Both the position numbers and the translations under genes were made by a program. A DNA stretch of 64,000 nucleotides from Methanothermus fervidus DSM 2088 (lineage in GTDB: Archaea > Methanobacteriota > Methanobacteria > DSM-2088 > Methanothermaceae), in the NCBI GenBank assembly GCA_000166095.1, contig CP002278.1, positions 280,001 to 344,000 on the forward strand, written 5' to 3'. Each line of letters opens with the position of its first letter. Within the stretch, counting starts at the first letter, position 1. Of this stretch, positions 55,251-62,797 are shown piece by piece. Under the pieces are notes generated by a model. It worked only from the letters and a program-made list of their open reading frames with translations, made no database searches and had not been told where the DNA came from.

Positions 55251-56261
55251 TCACCAAAAATTTTTAAATGAATATTTCATTAAACTTAAAGTTGCATCTT
55301 TACCAATAAGTTTTTTGACATCTCTAATAAATTCTTGGAACATCAAAATATATGGAACTTCTTCCTGATTATTATTTTCAATTTTAATATTTTCACATTT
55401 TTGTAAAATTTTGAAAGCTTGGGGTAGAAGCGTGTTCCCCGGATAATTCATAGATTTGGCACAATTAATAATTATGTTTGGCTTTAATAATTTTAATGTG
55501 CCATCGATACCTTTTGTTGACACAAGCGCTGCAATAGTCTCTAAAGTTAAAACGATTTGATTTTCAACCATTTTTTGAGGAGACGAAGTAATTTTTGCAG
55601 CCGCATGATAAAATTCAAGTATCCCAGCCAATGTAACAGCAGTTACAAGAACACCCATATCTCCAACAGCAGAAGACACATCTGCAGGAACTAGGAAAAC
55701 TTCTTTACCACAACTCTTAGCAAGCTCAACACATTTCCCAACCTGATCTTCAGAAGCTATTTCAAGCCCAAATGTAGTTTTCCCAGATATAACATAATGT
55801 CCATGCTGAGGTGTCCCTGGAACTGCTGCAGGATGTAAAGATGAAATTCCTAGATCTTTCCTCTCCCTAAATTCCCTCTCAAATGTATAATAGATAACTA
55901 ATGGCGAAGCTGTGCAAGTATTTGCAATAACAGACCCTTCTGGCAAATGTTTTATTATTTTTTTAACTATCTCATAAGTTCTTTTCCCAAATGGTGTGAA
56001 AAGTATTGCTACTTCAGCATCTTTCGCTGCTTCTTCATCTTTATCAGTTATTTCAACTCCAGCATCCTCAACTTTCTTCCAATGTTCCTCTTCCATCACC
56101 TCTCTATTCTTCTCAGCTAGAACTACATCATGTCCAGCTTCTGAAAATTCTATTGCCATTCTACTTCCGCCAAATGGTGGTTCTCCACCAAATCTCTCCT
56201 GCAGCTTTAATATCTTTGTATAGAGATTTTGATTTCCAGCTCCATAAATTGCTATTTTCAT
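55251..56261 (-). CDS. hmdII: HmdII: paralogue of H2-forming methylene-H4MPT dehydrogenase
   Basis: 336 residues. N-terminal Rossmann domain KIAIYGAGNQNLY; the iron-ligand cysteine of Hmd corresponds to Cys116 in NTCTASP; ISSLHPAAVPGTPQHGHYV and DMGVLVTAVTLAGILEFYHAAAKI complete the fold. Residue 14, the catalytic His of true Hmd, is Tyr here, which argues against H2 cleavage. HmdII proteins bind the iron-guanylylpyridinol cofactor and may be sensors or cofactor-related. About 45 C-terminal residues, from EENIKIENN-like sequence to KYSFKNFW, look like an extension. ATG 56261 with GGTG upstream; part of a minus-strand group of four genes. Confidence 0.88.
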   Translation of the reverse strand: MKIAIYGAGNQNLYTKILKLQERFGGEPPFGGSRMAIEFSEAGHDVVLAEKNREVMEEEHWKKVEDAGVEITDKDEEAAKDAEVAILFTPFGKRTYEIVKKIIKHLPEGSVIANTCTASPLVIYYTFEREFRERKDLGISSLHPAAVPGTPQHGHYVISGKTTFGLEIASEDQVGKCVELAKSCGKEVFLVPADVSSAVGDMGVLVTAVTLAGILEFYHAAAKITSSPQKMVENQIVLTLETIAALVSTKGIDGTLKLLKPNIIINCAKSMNYPGNTLLPQAFKILQKCENIKIENNNQEEVPYILMFQEFIRDVKKLIGKDATLSLMKYSFKNFW

Positions 56262-56274
56262 TTTTTACACCCTC

Positions 56275-56652
56275 TTAAATTTTGGTAAATGGTTGAAATG
56301 CCAACATTACATTACGAAGCATTTTTGCAAAACTATTTATCTTTCTCAAGCCTGCCTCCTTTGAATATTTTATACATTTATCCAAAGATTTTTCTGCATG
56401 CTTATACCAACCTCTTCTCAAATTTCTAATTGAAAGTAAAAAATATAGGTAAGAGCATGCTTTCTCATCACCTATTGATTCAGCAATGTTGATAGCCTCT
56501 TCCAATGGTAAAATTGATGAATTCTTGTAAAGTTCTAAATATTCTTCTGGGATTTTGAGTTCTGCAATCAAGCAATCAATAATTTTGTTTATTTCCTTAA
56601 CTTTTTCCCATTCTCTTTCAAAATCTTGTTTTTGAATTTTTAAGATTAGCAT
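56275..56652 (-). CDS. Unknown helical protein in the HmdII group
   Basis: 125 residues, wholly helical by appearance, resembling TPR-like repeats in LYFLLSIRNLRRGWYKHAEKSLDKCIKYSKEAG (about 70-102 in parts). N-terminus MLILKIQKQDFEREWEKVKEIN is charged. No family recognised. ATG 56652, 13 bases before hmdII and 24 after a 40-residue membrane peptide gene. Its position suggests a partner of HmdII, unproven. Confidence 0.68.
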   Translation of the reverse strand: MLILKIQKQDFEREWEKVKEINKIIDCLIAELKIPEEYLELYKNSSILPLEEAINIAESIGDEKACSYLYFLLSIRNLRRGWYKHAEKSLDKCIKYSKEAGLRKINSFAKMLRNVMLAFQPFTKI

Positions 56653-56676
56653 TTTAAGACCCTTTGTTTTTATTAT

Positions 56677-56799
56677 TTATATTGACTCTTCTAATTCAGC
56701 TAATCCTCCGTAAAACATTGCAATGCTTGGCAATGTTATTAAAAACGTCAATATTGTAGGCAATACAACGCAAACCACTTTTTCGTCTATTATGTTCAT
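56677..56799 (-). CDS. Forty-residue membrane peptide at the head of the HmdII group
   Basis: The ATG at 56799 follows a strong GGGAGG (56809-56814) by nine bases. The peptide begins MNIIDEKVVCVVLPTILTFL, has one hydrophobic helix and ends in GGLAELEESI. It is too short for routine gene calling, but has its own Shine-Dalgarno site, a TATA box 75 bases upstream and an organised gene group downstream. Not recognised; a small membrane regulator or subunit is possible. Confidence 0.65.
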   Translation of the reverse strand: MNIIDEKVVCVVLPTILTFLITLPSIAMFYGGLAELEESI

Positions 56800-56831
56800 T
56801 CTTTTTTACCTCCCGGAAATATATAGGAAAT

Positions 56832-56847
56832 CGGAAACCTACTTCCG
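56832..56847 (-). promoter_or_regulatory. Leader hairpin of the HmdII group
   Basis: In the presumed 5' leader, CGGAA (56832-56836) pairs with TTCCG (56843-56847) around a six-base loop. Nearby GGAAA occurs three times within 23 bases (56815-56837), close to the Shine-Dalgarno site. This may be an operator or an RNA hairpin. Short and unproven. Confidence 0.4.
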
Positions 56848-56870
56848 ACATTATCAACTAAGGAATTCAT

Positions 56871-56880
56871 TATATATAAA
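56871..56880 (-). promoter_or_regulatory. TATA box for the HmdII group
   Basis: TTTATATATA on the minus strand, about 25 bases before a predicted transcript start near 56850; this leaves a ~50-base leader before the 40-residue peptide. It is one of the best TATA matches in the window. Confidence 0.6.
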
Positions 56881-56909
56881 TGTTGCGATATTACTAATTT
56901 TGCTAAAAA

Positions 56910-57644
56910 TTAATACCTACCAAGAAAAACATTAAAAGTTTCTTTAGCTTCATTTGGAGATGCTACACCAATAGTAACAATGTCAACACATTTTTTAAGC
57001 TTTAAATAATTTAAAGCTTCTTTTGGTTCTAATTTACCTGCTGCAAGCACTTTTTTTGCAATTATTTTTTTATTTAATCTTTCAATTAAATTTTCTATCT
57101 CTTCTATAGACCTATCCATCAAATATCCAAGACTGTTAAATGGTAGCATGTATATGTCGAACATTTTTCTAATACTTGAGTTCAAAATTCTTTTAGTAGT
57201 TTTATAAGGAGCATGAGTGGCAAGTCCTGCTATTGCTCCCTTATCATTTATTTTCTTTAGTAACGTTTCAACGTAGTTAAAATTACCTCCATCAACTAAA
57301 CTAGCATGTAAAATCATGGATTCTGCTTCTAAGTCATCTAACAATTCTATATCTTCTAATTCTGTGTTTGGACGTATTGTTCCAACAATTTTCATTTCAC
57401 ATCCATCTTTTATAGCCATCTCAAGTGCTTTAATTATTGGTTTATATGGTAGAAGTTGTATGCCTTTAACACCAATTTCCCATGATTTTTTTATTATTTT
57501 GTACATGTTGTGAGGTTTTTTATATAAAGTAGAATAATAGTAGCTTGCTTTTGCTCCAAATTGCCCTGCTCCAATAAAAGGAGACGTCCCTAATAACAAT
57601 CTAGGTATTTTCCTGTTTTTAAGATTAATTTCTCCATTAAACAT
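56910..57644 (-). CDS. Aldo-keto-reductase-like TIM-barrel protein
   Basis: 244 residues. N-terminal RKIPRLLLGTSPFIGAGQFG (about 11-30) resembles the aldo-keto reductase entry strand; VKGIQLLP, ESMILHASLVDG, AGLATHAP, NSLGYLMD and DIVTIGVASPNEAKET follow the eight-barrel rhythm, but the catalytic tetrad is not evident. Function unknown. ATG 57644 with GGGAG upstream. Its stop lies 30 bases from the TATA box of the HmdII group; it is divergent from the M24 peptidase. Confidence 0.75.
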   Translation of the reverse strand: MFNGEINLKNRKIPRLLLGTSPFIGAGQFGAKASYYYSTLYKKPHNMYKIIKKSWEIGVKGIQLLPYKPIIKALEMAIKDGCEMKIVGTIRPNTELEDIELLDDLEAESMILHASLVDGGNFNYVETLLKKINDKGAIAGLATHAPYKTTKRILNSSIRKMFDIYMLPFNSLGYLMDRSIEEIENLIERLNKKIIAKKVLAAGKLEPKEALNYLKLKKCVDIVTIGVASPNEAKETFNVFLGRY

Positions 57645-57732
57645 TTGATACTCCCACGCTTTGAAGTTACCTTAAATACTATTTTTTAATTTAAACAAAA
57701 ATTAATTTTCAAAATATTAAGGAGGAAATTTC

Positions 57733-58731
57733 GTGGAAAAATTATTAACTAAAATGACAGAAGAAAACATTCATGCAGGAATAATAACAAAAAAAGAGAA
57801 TATATATTATGTTACAGGTTTTGAACCTTCTAGTTTTTCAATTTTAATTATAAAAGAAGAACCTTTACTTTTAGTTAGTAAAATGGATATAACTGCAGCT
57901 GAAAAATATTCAAATGTTCAGGTAGATGAATTCAAATCTCTTAAGGAAATTAAAAAAAGATTTGAAAAAAATGGGTTTGATAAGGTATTTATAGAACCTT
58001 CAACGCCATTTGAAATTGTTAAAAAATTGGAAGGTAATTGGGATTTTGTTATAAAAGATTTTATTTCTTACTTAAGAATGATAAAAACCAAACATGAAAT
58101 AAAACAAATAAAAAAAGCTATTTCTATATCTAAAAAAATTATAAAAGAAATAGCATTTGATGGAAGTGAAAATGAAGTAGCAGCATCCATTGATTATAAT
58201 ATGCGTATAAATGGAGCTGAAAAACCAGCATTTGAAACAATAGTTACATCAGGAAAAAGATCAAGTTATCCTCACGTGTCACCATCAAACAAAAAGTTAG
58301 AAAATCCTATTTTAATTGACTGGGGGGCCAGATACAACCATTATTGTTCAGATATGACAAGAACAATTGTAAAAACCGAAAAAGAAGAAGAAATGTTTGA
58401 AATTGTGCTTGAAGCCCAAAAAAAAGGTATAGATGCTATTCGTTCTGGTATAACTGCATCTAAAATAGATAGAATTGTTAGAGATGTAATTAAGGAATAT
58501 GGTTACGGTAAATACTTTATACATTCTACTGGTCATGGCGTTGGATTGGAAGTTCATGAAAGACCTTCTTTATCAAAAAAAGATGATACAAAACTTAAAA
58601 CAAACATGGTTATTACAGTAGAACCAGGTATTTATATTCCTGAAAAATTTGGTGTAAGAGTTGAAGACATGGTTCTTGTAAAGAAAAAAAGAGCAAAGGT
58701 ATTAACAAAAAAATTACCTCTATATTTTTAA
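57733..58731 (+). CDS. M24-family aminopeptidase (Xaa-Pro type)
   Basis: 332 residues. A creatinase-like N-terminal domain (AGIITKKENIYYVTGF) precedes the pita-bread domain with metal ligands: Asp in IDWGARYNHYCSD, Asp in SDMTRT, His in HSTGHGVGLEVHE, Glu in VEPGIYIPE and Glu in RVEDMVLV. It removes N-terminal residues next to proline. GTG 57733 with GGAGG upstream. Converges with the class III signal peptide gene, four bases between stops. Confidence 0.93.
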   Translation: MEKLLTKMTEENIHAGIITKKENIYYVTGFEPSSFSILIIKEEPLLLVSKMDITAAEKYSNVQVDEFKSLKEIKKRFEKNGFDKVFIEPSTPFEIVKKLEGNWDFVIKDFISYLRMIKTKHEIKQIKKAISISKKIIKEIAFDGSENEVAASIDYNMRINGAEKPAFETIVTSGKRSSYPHVSPSNKKLENPILIDWGARYNHYCSDMTRTIVKTEKEEEMFEIVLEAQKKGIDAIRSGITASKIDRIVRDVIKEYGYGKYFIHSTGHGVGLEVHERPSLSKKDDTKLKTNMVITVEPGIYIPEKFGVRVEDMVLVKKKRAKVLTKKLPLYF

Positions 58732-58735
58732 ATTT

Positions 58736-59122
58736 TTATGGATAAATAACAATTCTATAATATACATTGCCAACTTTCACAGTGTCATCACTAATTTGCT
58801 CAGCTCCTAAACCAACTAATGATTTTATTGTTTCATTGACAACTATTGACTTTTGATCGTTGCTTAAAGCATTGTTAAGGAAAATACTAACATTTTTATT
58901 TGTTTCATTCCCATTGACATAAATCTTTGTAATCTTAACAGGTTCTAATATAGTGCCATTGTATAGAAGTTCTGAGATAGATTTTGATGCTCCTCCTCTA
59001 ATAACTGAAATTACCTTATCTTCACGAAATTGGTTAGCTACATTGAAAGCAAAAATCAAAATTATTATGGCTATTATCCCTAATACAAGTATTAGTTCTG
59101 CAGATGCTTGTCCTCTTTCCAT
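58736..59122 (-). CDS. Class III signal peptide (pilin-like) protein
   Basis: 128 residues. MERGQASAELILVLGIIAIIILIF carries the archaeal class III pilin signal: a charged start, Gln5 at the cleavage point, then a hydrophobic helix (given here in part). Such preproteins are cut by EppA-type peptidases and form pilus-like fibres. The rest, ending VKVGNVYYRIVIYP, has Asn-x-Thr/Ser sites. ATG 59122. No pilus assembly genes are adjacent. Confidence 0.85.
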   Translation of the reverse strand: MERGQASAELILVLGIIAIIILIFAFNVANQFREDKVISVIRGGASKSISELLYNGTILEPVKITKIYVNGNETNKNVSIFLNNALSNDQKSIVVNETIKSLVGLGAEQISDDTVKVGNVYYRIVIYP

Positions 59123-59158
59123 ATTATTTTATTGGTTTTCTAATAAAAAATAATTTTT

Positions 59159-59586
59159 TTAACGTTTAATCAATTTTACATCAAACTGGCAGAAATCGTT
59201 TCCTAATCCAAAACAATGTGTTTCTTTTGCAACGACCTTACATTTAAGTATTTTTTCTAATGCACCTGCAATTATTCCAGCTTCAAAATCACAAAGAGTT
59301 TTTCCACATTCTGGTAATCCATAGCAAGATACACATTCATCAACTCTTATTTTTAGAGGATCTTTATCTACAACTGAAATTAATCCCAATCTTTTTTTTT
59401 AGAAATTTCCTTAAGTTCCTCAATACTTTTTGCATTTAATTTTTTTCCTAATTCTTTACCTGAATAATAAAGAAGAGACTTTGCAGCATCTTCTCCAATA
59501 TATTTTGCCAGAGATATATGCCTTAAACCTCTAAAAATATCAATACTCACTGTAGAACCAAGTTGTCTTCTCTCAGAATTTAACAT
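59159..59586 (-). pseudogene. V4R-domain protein, split by a frameshift at an A9 run
   Basis: Two overlapping open frames together make one V4R (4-vinyl reductase) protein. The 5' part, from ATG 59586 (AGGTG upstream; GTG 59595 lies in that site), ends at SKKKDWD just after nine A on the minus strand (plus 59392-59400). The other frame continues as LGLISVVDKDPLKIRVDECV, CGKTLCDFEAGIIAG and CFGLGNDFCQFDV, with the conserved V4R cysteines. One extra A, or a -1 slip at the run, gives a 142-residue protein. V4R domains bind small molecules. Mutation, sequence error and slippage are all possible. Confidence 0.85.
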
Positions 59587-59605
59587 TTTTAACACCTATT
59601 AAAAA

Positions 59606-60637
59606 TTAATTATTAATTATCCCTATCCCATTCTCATATTTAATTTTTATGTTTGAATATGACTCAAGTTCTTTAAGAAATATTTTGGCTTCTTCTGCAT
59701 CCATTGGTTGAGGATAACAATTTACAATTTTTATAGGATAAATATGAACAGTAGTACTAGTATTTTTAATAGTCACAACTATTATCATAGATTTTTTTGT
59801 TTCTGGGTTTTGTTGGTCAAATACACAGTTCCCAAGACTATAAAATATTAAATGACCCTTATATTTTTCTATACTTTCAACAACATGGGGATGATGTCCT
59901 ATAACCATGAAAGCTCCTTCATCAATACATTTATGCGATATCATTCTCTGAAATTCATTTGGAATTCGATGATATTCATTTCCATAATGAAATTCACAAA
60001 TAATATAATTAGCTCCCATTATTTTTGCTTGATGTATTGCAGATTTTATATGATCCCAAGAAATTGGTGCAAATCCTGGCCTGTTTTTGGTTGCAGGTTG
60101 TGAATATTCGTCAACAAATTCTGAAGCTTCTATGATTGCTATCTTTTTTCCTTTAATATTTACAATTAGTGGTTTATAGGCCTCTTGAATATTGGAACCT
60201 ACTCCTACATACATTATACCATTGTTCTTAAGATTTTTCATTGTATCATTAAGTCCTGACATTCCATAATCCATGATATGGTTGTTTGCAAGACATGCAA
60301 CATCGACACCACCTTCTTTAAGAAATTTTATAAATTGCGGATCTGCTTTAAATGTAACTAATTTTTCAGATTGATTATTTGAATAAGTGACAGGTGATTC
60401 TAAATTAATGATTGTTAAATCTGTATTGTTTGTAATATTGAGAATGTATTTAAATGGTTGTGGATTTTCATGTAAAACTGAATCTACACCACGTCCTAAC
60501 ATCACGTCTCCAGTAAAAGTAATATTGATAGGTTTCTCAGGTTTTGGCACTTTTTGGATAGGAATAAAACATATAGTTAACAAGGATGATAAAGATAAAA
60601 TTAAAACTATAAAAATTAATTTCCTTAACATAAACAT
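59606..60637 (-). CDS. CapA-like metallophosphatase-fold protein, membrane-anchored
   Basis: 343 residues. An N-terminal membrane anchor (LIFIVLILSLSSLLTICFI) is followed by the PGA_cap fold: NITFTGDVMLGRGVDSVL (about 38-55), LTIINLESPVT, VACLANNHIMDYG, FEFHYGNEYH-like sequence and MVIGHHPHVVESIEKYKG. Bacterial CapA works in polyglutamate capsule synthesis; the archaeal role is unknown but would be at the outer membrane face. ATG 60637. It lies 19 bases upstream of the V4R gene and is divergent from gatA. Confidence 0.87.
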   Translation of the reverse strand: MFMLRKLIFIVLILSLSSLLTICFIPIQKVPKPEKPINITFTGDVMLGRGVDSVLHENPQPFKYILNITNNTDLTIINLESPVTYSNNQSEKLVTFKADPQFIKFLKEGGVDVACLANNHIMDYGMSGLNDTMKNLKNNGIMYVGVGSNIQEAYKPLIVNIKGKKIAIIEASEFVDEYSQPATKNRPGFAPISWDHIKSAIHQAKIMGANYIICEFHYGNEYHRIPNEFQRMISHKCIDEGAFMVIGHHPHVVESIEKYKGHLIFYSLGNCVFDQQNPETKKSMIIVVTIKNTSTTVHIYPIKIVNCYPQPMDAEEAKIFLKELESYSNIKIKYENGIGIINN

Positions 60638-60689
60638 TATTTATTGGTTTTCCTGTATTAATAACTTTAATTTATAATGAGGTGTATGC

Positions 60690-62057
60690 ATGGAAATCCT
60701 GGAGAAGGTAAAAGCTATAAAAAATCAAGAAATAAGTGCTGTAGAAAATCTAGAGAATTTCATAGATACTATAAAGAAGAAAAATCCTAAAATAAATGCA
60801 TTTATAGAAATAGATGAAGAAGGTGCAAGAAAGACTGCAGAAGAGATAGACAAAAAGATAGCAAGAGGTGAAAAAACAGGTAAATTAGCAGGTTTAGTGA
60901 TAGCAATAAAAAGTAATATCAATGTAGAGGGTTTCACAGTATCTGCAGGTTCTAAAACATTAGAAAATTATGTAAGTGGTTATGATGCCACTGTAATAAA
61001 AAGAATAAAGAATGAAGATGGAATAATAATTGGTATGACTAATATGGATGAATTTGCATGTGGTTCATCAACAGAAACATCTTATTATGGTCCTACAGAT
61101 AATCCTTCAGCTCCTGGTTATATTCCTGGTGGATCAAGTGGTGGTAGTGCAGCTGCAATTGCAGCTGATATGTGTGATATAGCTTTAGGCTCAGATACTG
61201 GTGGATCAATAAGAAATCCTGCTGCATGTTGTGGAGTAATAGGATTTAAACCAACATATGGTTTTGTATCAAGATATGGACTTATAGACCTCGCAATGAG
61301 TCTTGATCAAATAGGTCCTTTCGCAAATGATGTTACAGGAATTTCTTTAATGCTAGATACTATCGTTGGATATGATCCTGCTGATCCAACAACAATGAAA
61401 ATAAAACCATCATTTACTAATAATCTAGAAGGAAATATTGAGAATATGAAAGTAGGTATAGTAAAAGAATTTCAAGAAGTATCACAAGATTCAATAGTTA
61501 AAGTTGTGAATGATATTGTTTCTGAGCTTGATGCACATGGCGTTGAAATTCAGGAACTTAAATTTGATTACATTGACTTGGTTTTACCAACATATTATTT
61601 AATTAACTTTGTGGAATTTTTCTCTGCAACTAGAAAATATGATGGACGTAAATATGGTTATAGAATTGAAGAAGTTTGTGGTGAAGAAGTGTTACGTAGA
61701 ATACAGATTGGATCATACATAAGCCAGAAAGAATATTCAGGAAAATACTATAGAAGAGCTTTACAAGCACGTTCATTAATAAGAAAAGAATTTATGAAAT
61801 TGTTAAAAGATGTGGATATAATAATAGGTCCTACTCTCCCGAAATTACCTCATAAAATAGGAACAGAAATTGAACCTTTAGAAATGTATAAATACGATAT
61901 ATTAACTTGTCTTACAAATCTTGTGGGAATACCTGCAGCAAGTGTAGATGTTGGAAAAATAAAAAATATCCCAGTAGGAGTTCAAATACAGGCAAAAGCT
62001 TGTGAAGATTATAAAGTGTTGCAGGCAGCACATGCAATTAAAAAACTTATTACTTAA
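60690..62057 (+). CDS. gatA: Aspartyl/glutamyl-tRNA amidotransferase subunit A
   Basis: 455 residues. GatA hydrolyses glutamine for amidation of misacylated Asp-tRNA-Asn (or Glu-tRNA-Gln). The Ser-cisSer-Lys triad is Lys74 (AIKSN), Ser149 (PGGSSGGS) and Ser173 ([10 protein letters not shown]), with the correct spacing. In archaea GatABC usually serves Asn while GatDE makes Gln. ATG 60690 with GAGGTG upstream. The next gene on the strand is tRNA-Met, 76 bases on. Confidence 0.95.
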   Translation: MEILEKVKAIKNQEISAVENLENFIDTIKKKNPKINAFIEIDEEGARKTAEEIDKKIARGEKTGKLAGLVIAIKSNINVEGFTVSAGSKTLENYVSGYDATVIKRIKNEDGIIIGMTNMDEFACGSSTETSYYGPTDNPSAPGYIPGGSSGGSAAAIAADMCDIALGSDTGGSIRNPAACCGVIGFKPTYGFVSRYGLIDLAMSLDQIGPFANDVTGISLMLDTIVGYDPADPTTMKIKPSFTNNLEGNIENMKVGIVKEFQEVSQDSIVKVVNDIVSELDAHGVEIQELKFDYIDLVLPTYYLINFVEFFSATRKYDGRKYGYRIEEVCGEEVLRRIQIGSYISQKEYSGKYYRRALQARSLIRKEFMKLLKDVDIIIGPTLPKLPHKIGTEIEPLEMYKYDILTCLTNLVGIPAASVDVGKIKNIPVGVQIQAKACEDYKVLQAAHAIKKLIT

Positions 62058-62071
62058 AACCAATAAAAACG

Positions 62072-62085
62072 TTAAATATATATAT
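62072..62085 (+). promoter_or_regulatory. TATA box of tRNA-Met
   Basis: TTAAATATATATAT lies about 50 bases before the tRNA, predicting a transcript start near 62104 and a 5' leader of about 30 bases for RNase P. It lies just after the gatA stop. Confidence 0.6.
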
Positions 62086-62133
62086 CAAAAATTCCCTTTA
62101 TTAATTTTACAGAATAAATCATTGAAATTAGTA

Positions 62134-62228
62134 GCCGGGGTGGCTCAGCTGGTTAGAGCGCACGGCTCATAGGGCTTGGCTGAGCCTGAGAAACCGTGAG
62201 GTCGCGGGTTCAAATCCCGCCCCCGGCA
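62134..62228 (+). tRNA. trnM: Elongator tRNA-Met (CAT) with 21-base intron
   Basis: Acceptor GCCGGGG (62134-62140) pairs with CCCCGGC (62221-62227), discriminator A 62228; CCA is not encoded. D arm GCTC..GAGC, T arm GCGGG-TTCAAAT-CCCGC, anticodon stem CACGG/CCGTG with loop CTCATAA. The loop is interrupted after position 37 by 62172-62192, which forms a bulge-helix-bulge with the anticodon region (CTCA with TGAG). The absence of initiator features and the canonical intron site match archaeal elongator tRNA-Met. It is far more GC-rich than its surroundings, as in thermophiles. Confidence 0.95.
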
Positions 62229-62777
62229 TCATTTATTTTTCTTAAATTGTACCCATAAGCCAGTTTCATCGTTAGTAATCTTGTATTTTGGAATTATAGA
62301 AGAATCAAGCTCAAAAATTAAATCGTTTACTTTTATACGTTTATGTTTGTGAATTTTATGTTTAAAATTAATTAAATGAACTGCTGAACCATATCCTCCT
62401 CCTATGTATGCAAATCCTCCTGGTTTTAAAACTCGATATATTTCATTAAATGCTTTTGTCCTGTTTTCCCAGAAGAACATAGAACCACGACTAACAACCA
62501 GATCTGCAAAATTTGTGGGAAATGGCATTCTATGGACATCAGCATGTTTTACTATTACTTTTTTCAATAATTTTTTCTTAGCTACATGTTTTTTCGCGAT
62601 ATCTATCATTTTTGGAGATATATCTATAGCAAAGACTTTCAAATTTGAATGTTTGGCAAGTTCTATAGCTAAAAATCCATTTCCTGTGCCTACATCTATA
62701 CATATTCCTTCATTAATTTTGGAAATTTCTAAAATATCCAAAGCTAACTTTTGGTAAATGATCTTTTTTGTAGTCAT
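62229..62777 (-). CDS. SAM-dependent methyltransferase, class I
   Basis: 182 residues. Motif I ICIDVGTGNGFLAIELAK (about 25-42), motif II VFAIDISPKMIDIAKKH, VIVKHADVHRMPFP and VVSRGSMFFWENRTKAFNEIYRVLKPGG are as in the UbiE/Coq5-like group (in parts). Substrate unknown; RGSMFFW instead of the usual aromatic/acidic loop is characteristic of some archaeal methanogen proteins. ATG 62777. Its stop (62229-62231) directly abuts the tRNA end at 62228. Confidence 0.9.
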   Translation of the reverse strand: MTTKKIIYQKLALDILEISKINEGICIDVGTGNGFLAIELAKHSNLKVFAIDISPKMIDIAKKHVAKKKLLKKVIVKHADVHRMPFPTNFADLVVSRGSMFFWENRTKAFNEIYRVLKPGGFAYIGGGYGSAVHLINFKHKIHKHKRIKVNDLIFELDSSIIPKYKITNDETGLWVQFKKNK

Positions 62778-62797
62778 GGAAAAAAATTAAGAAAAAA

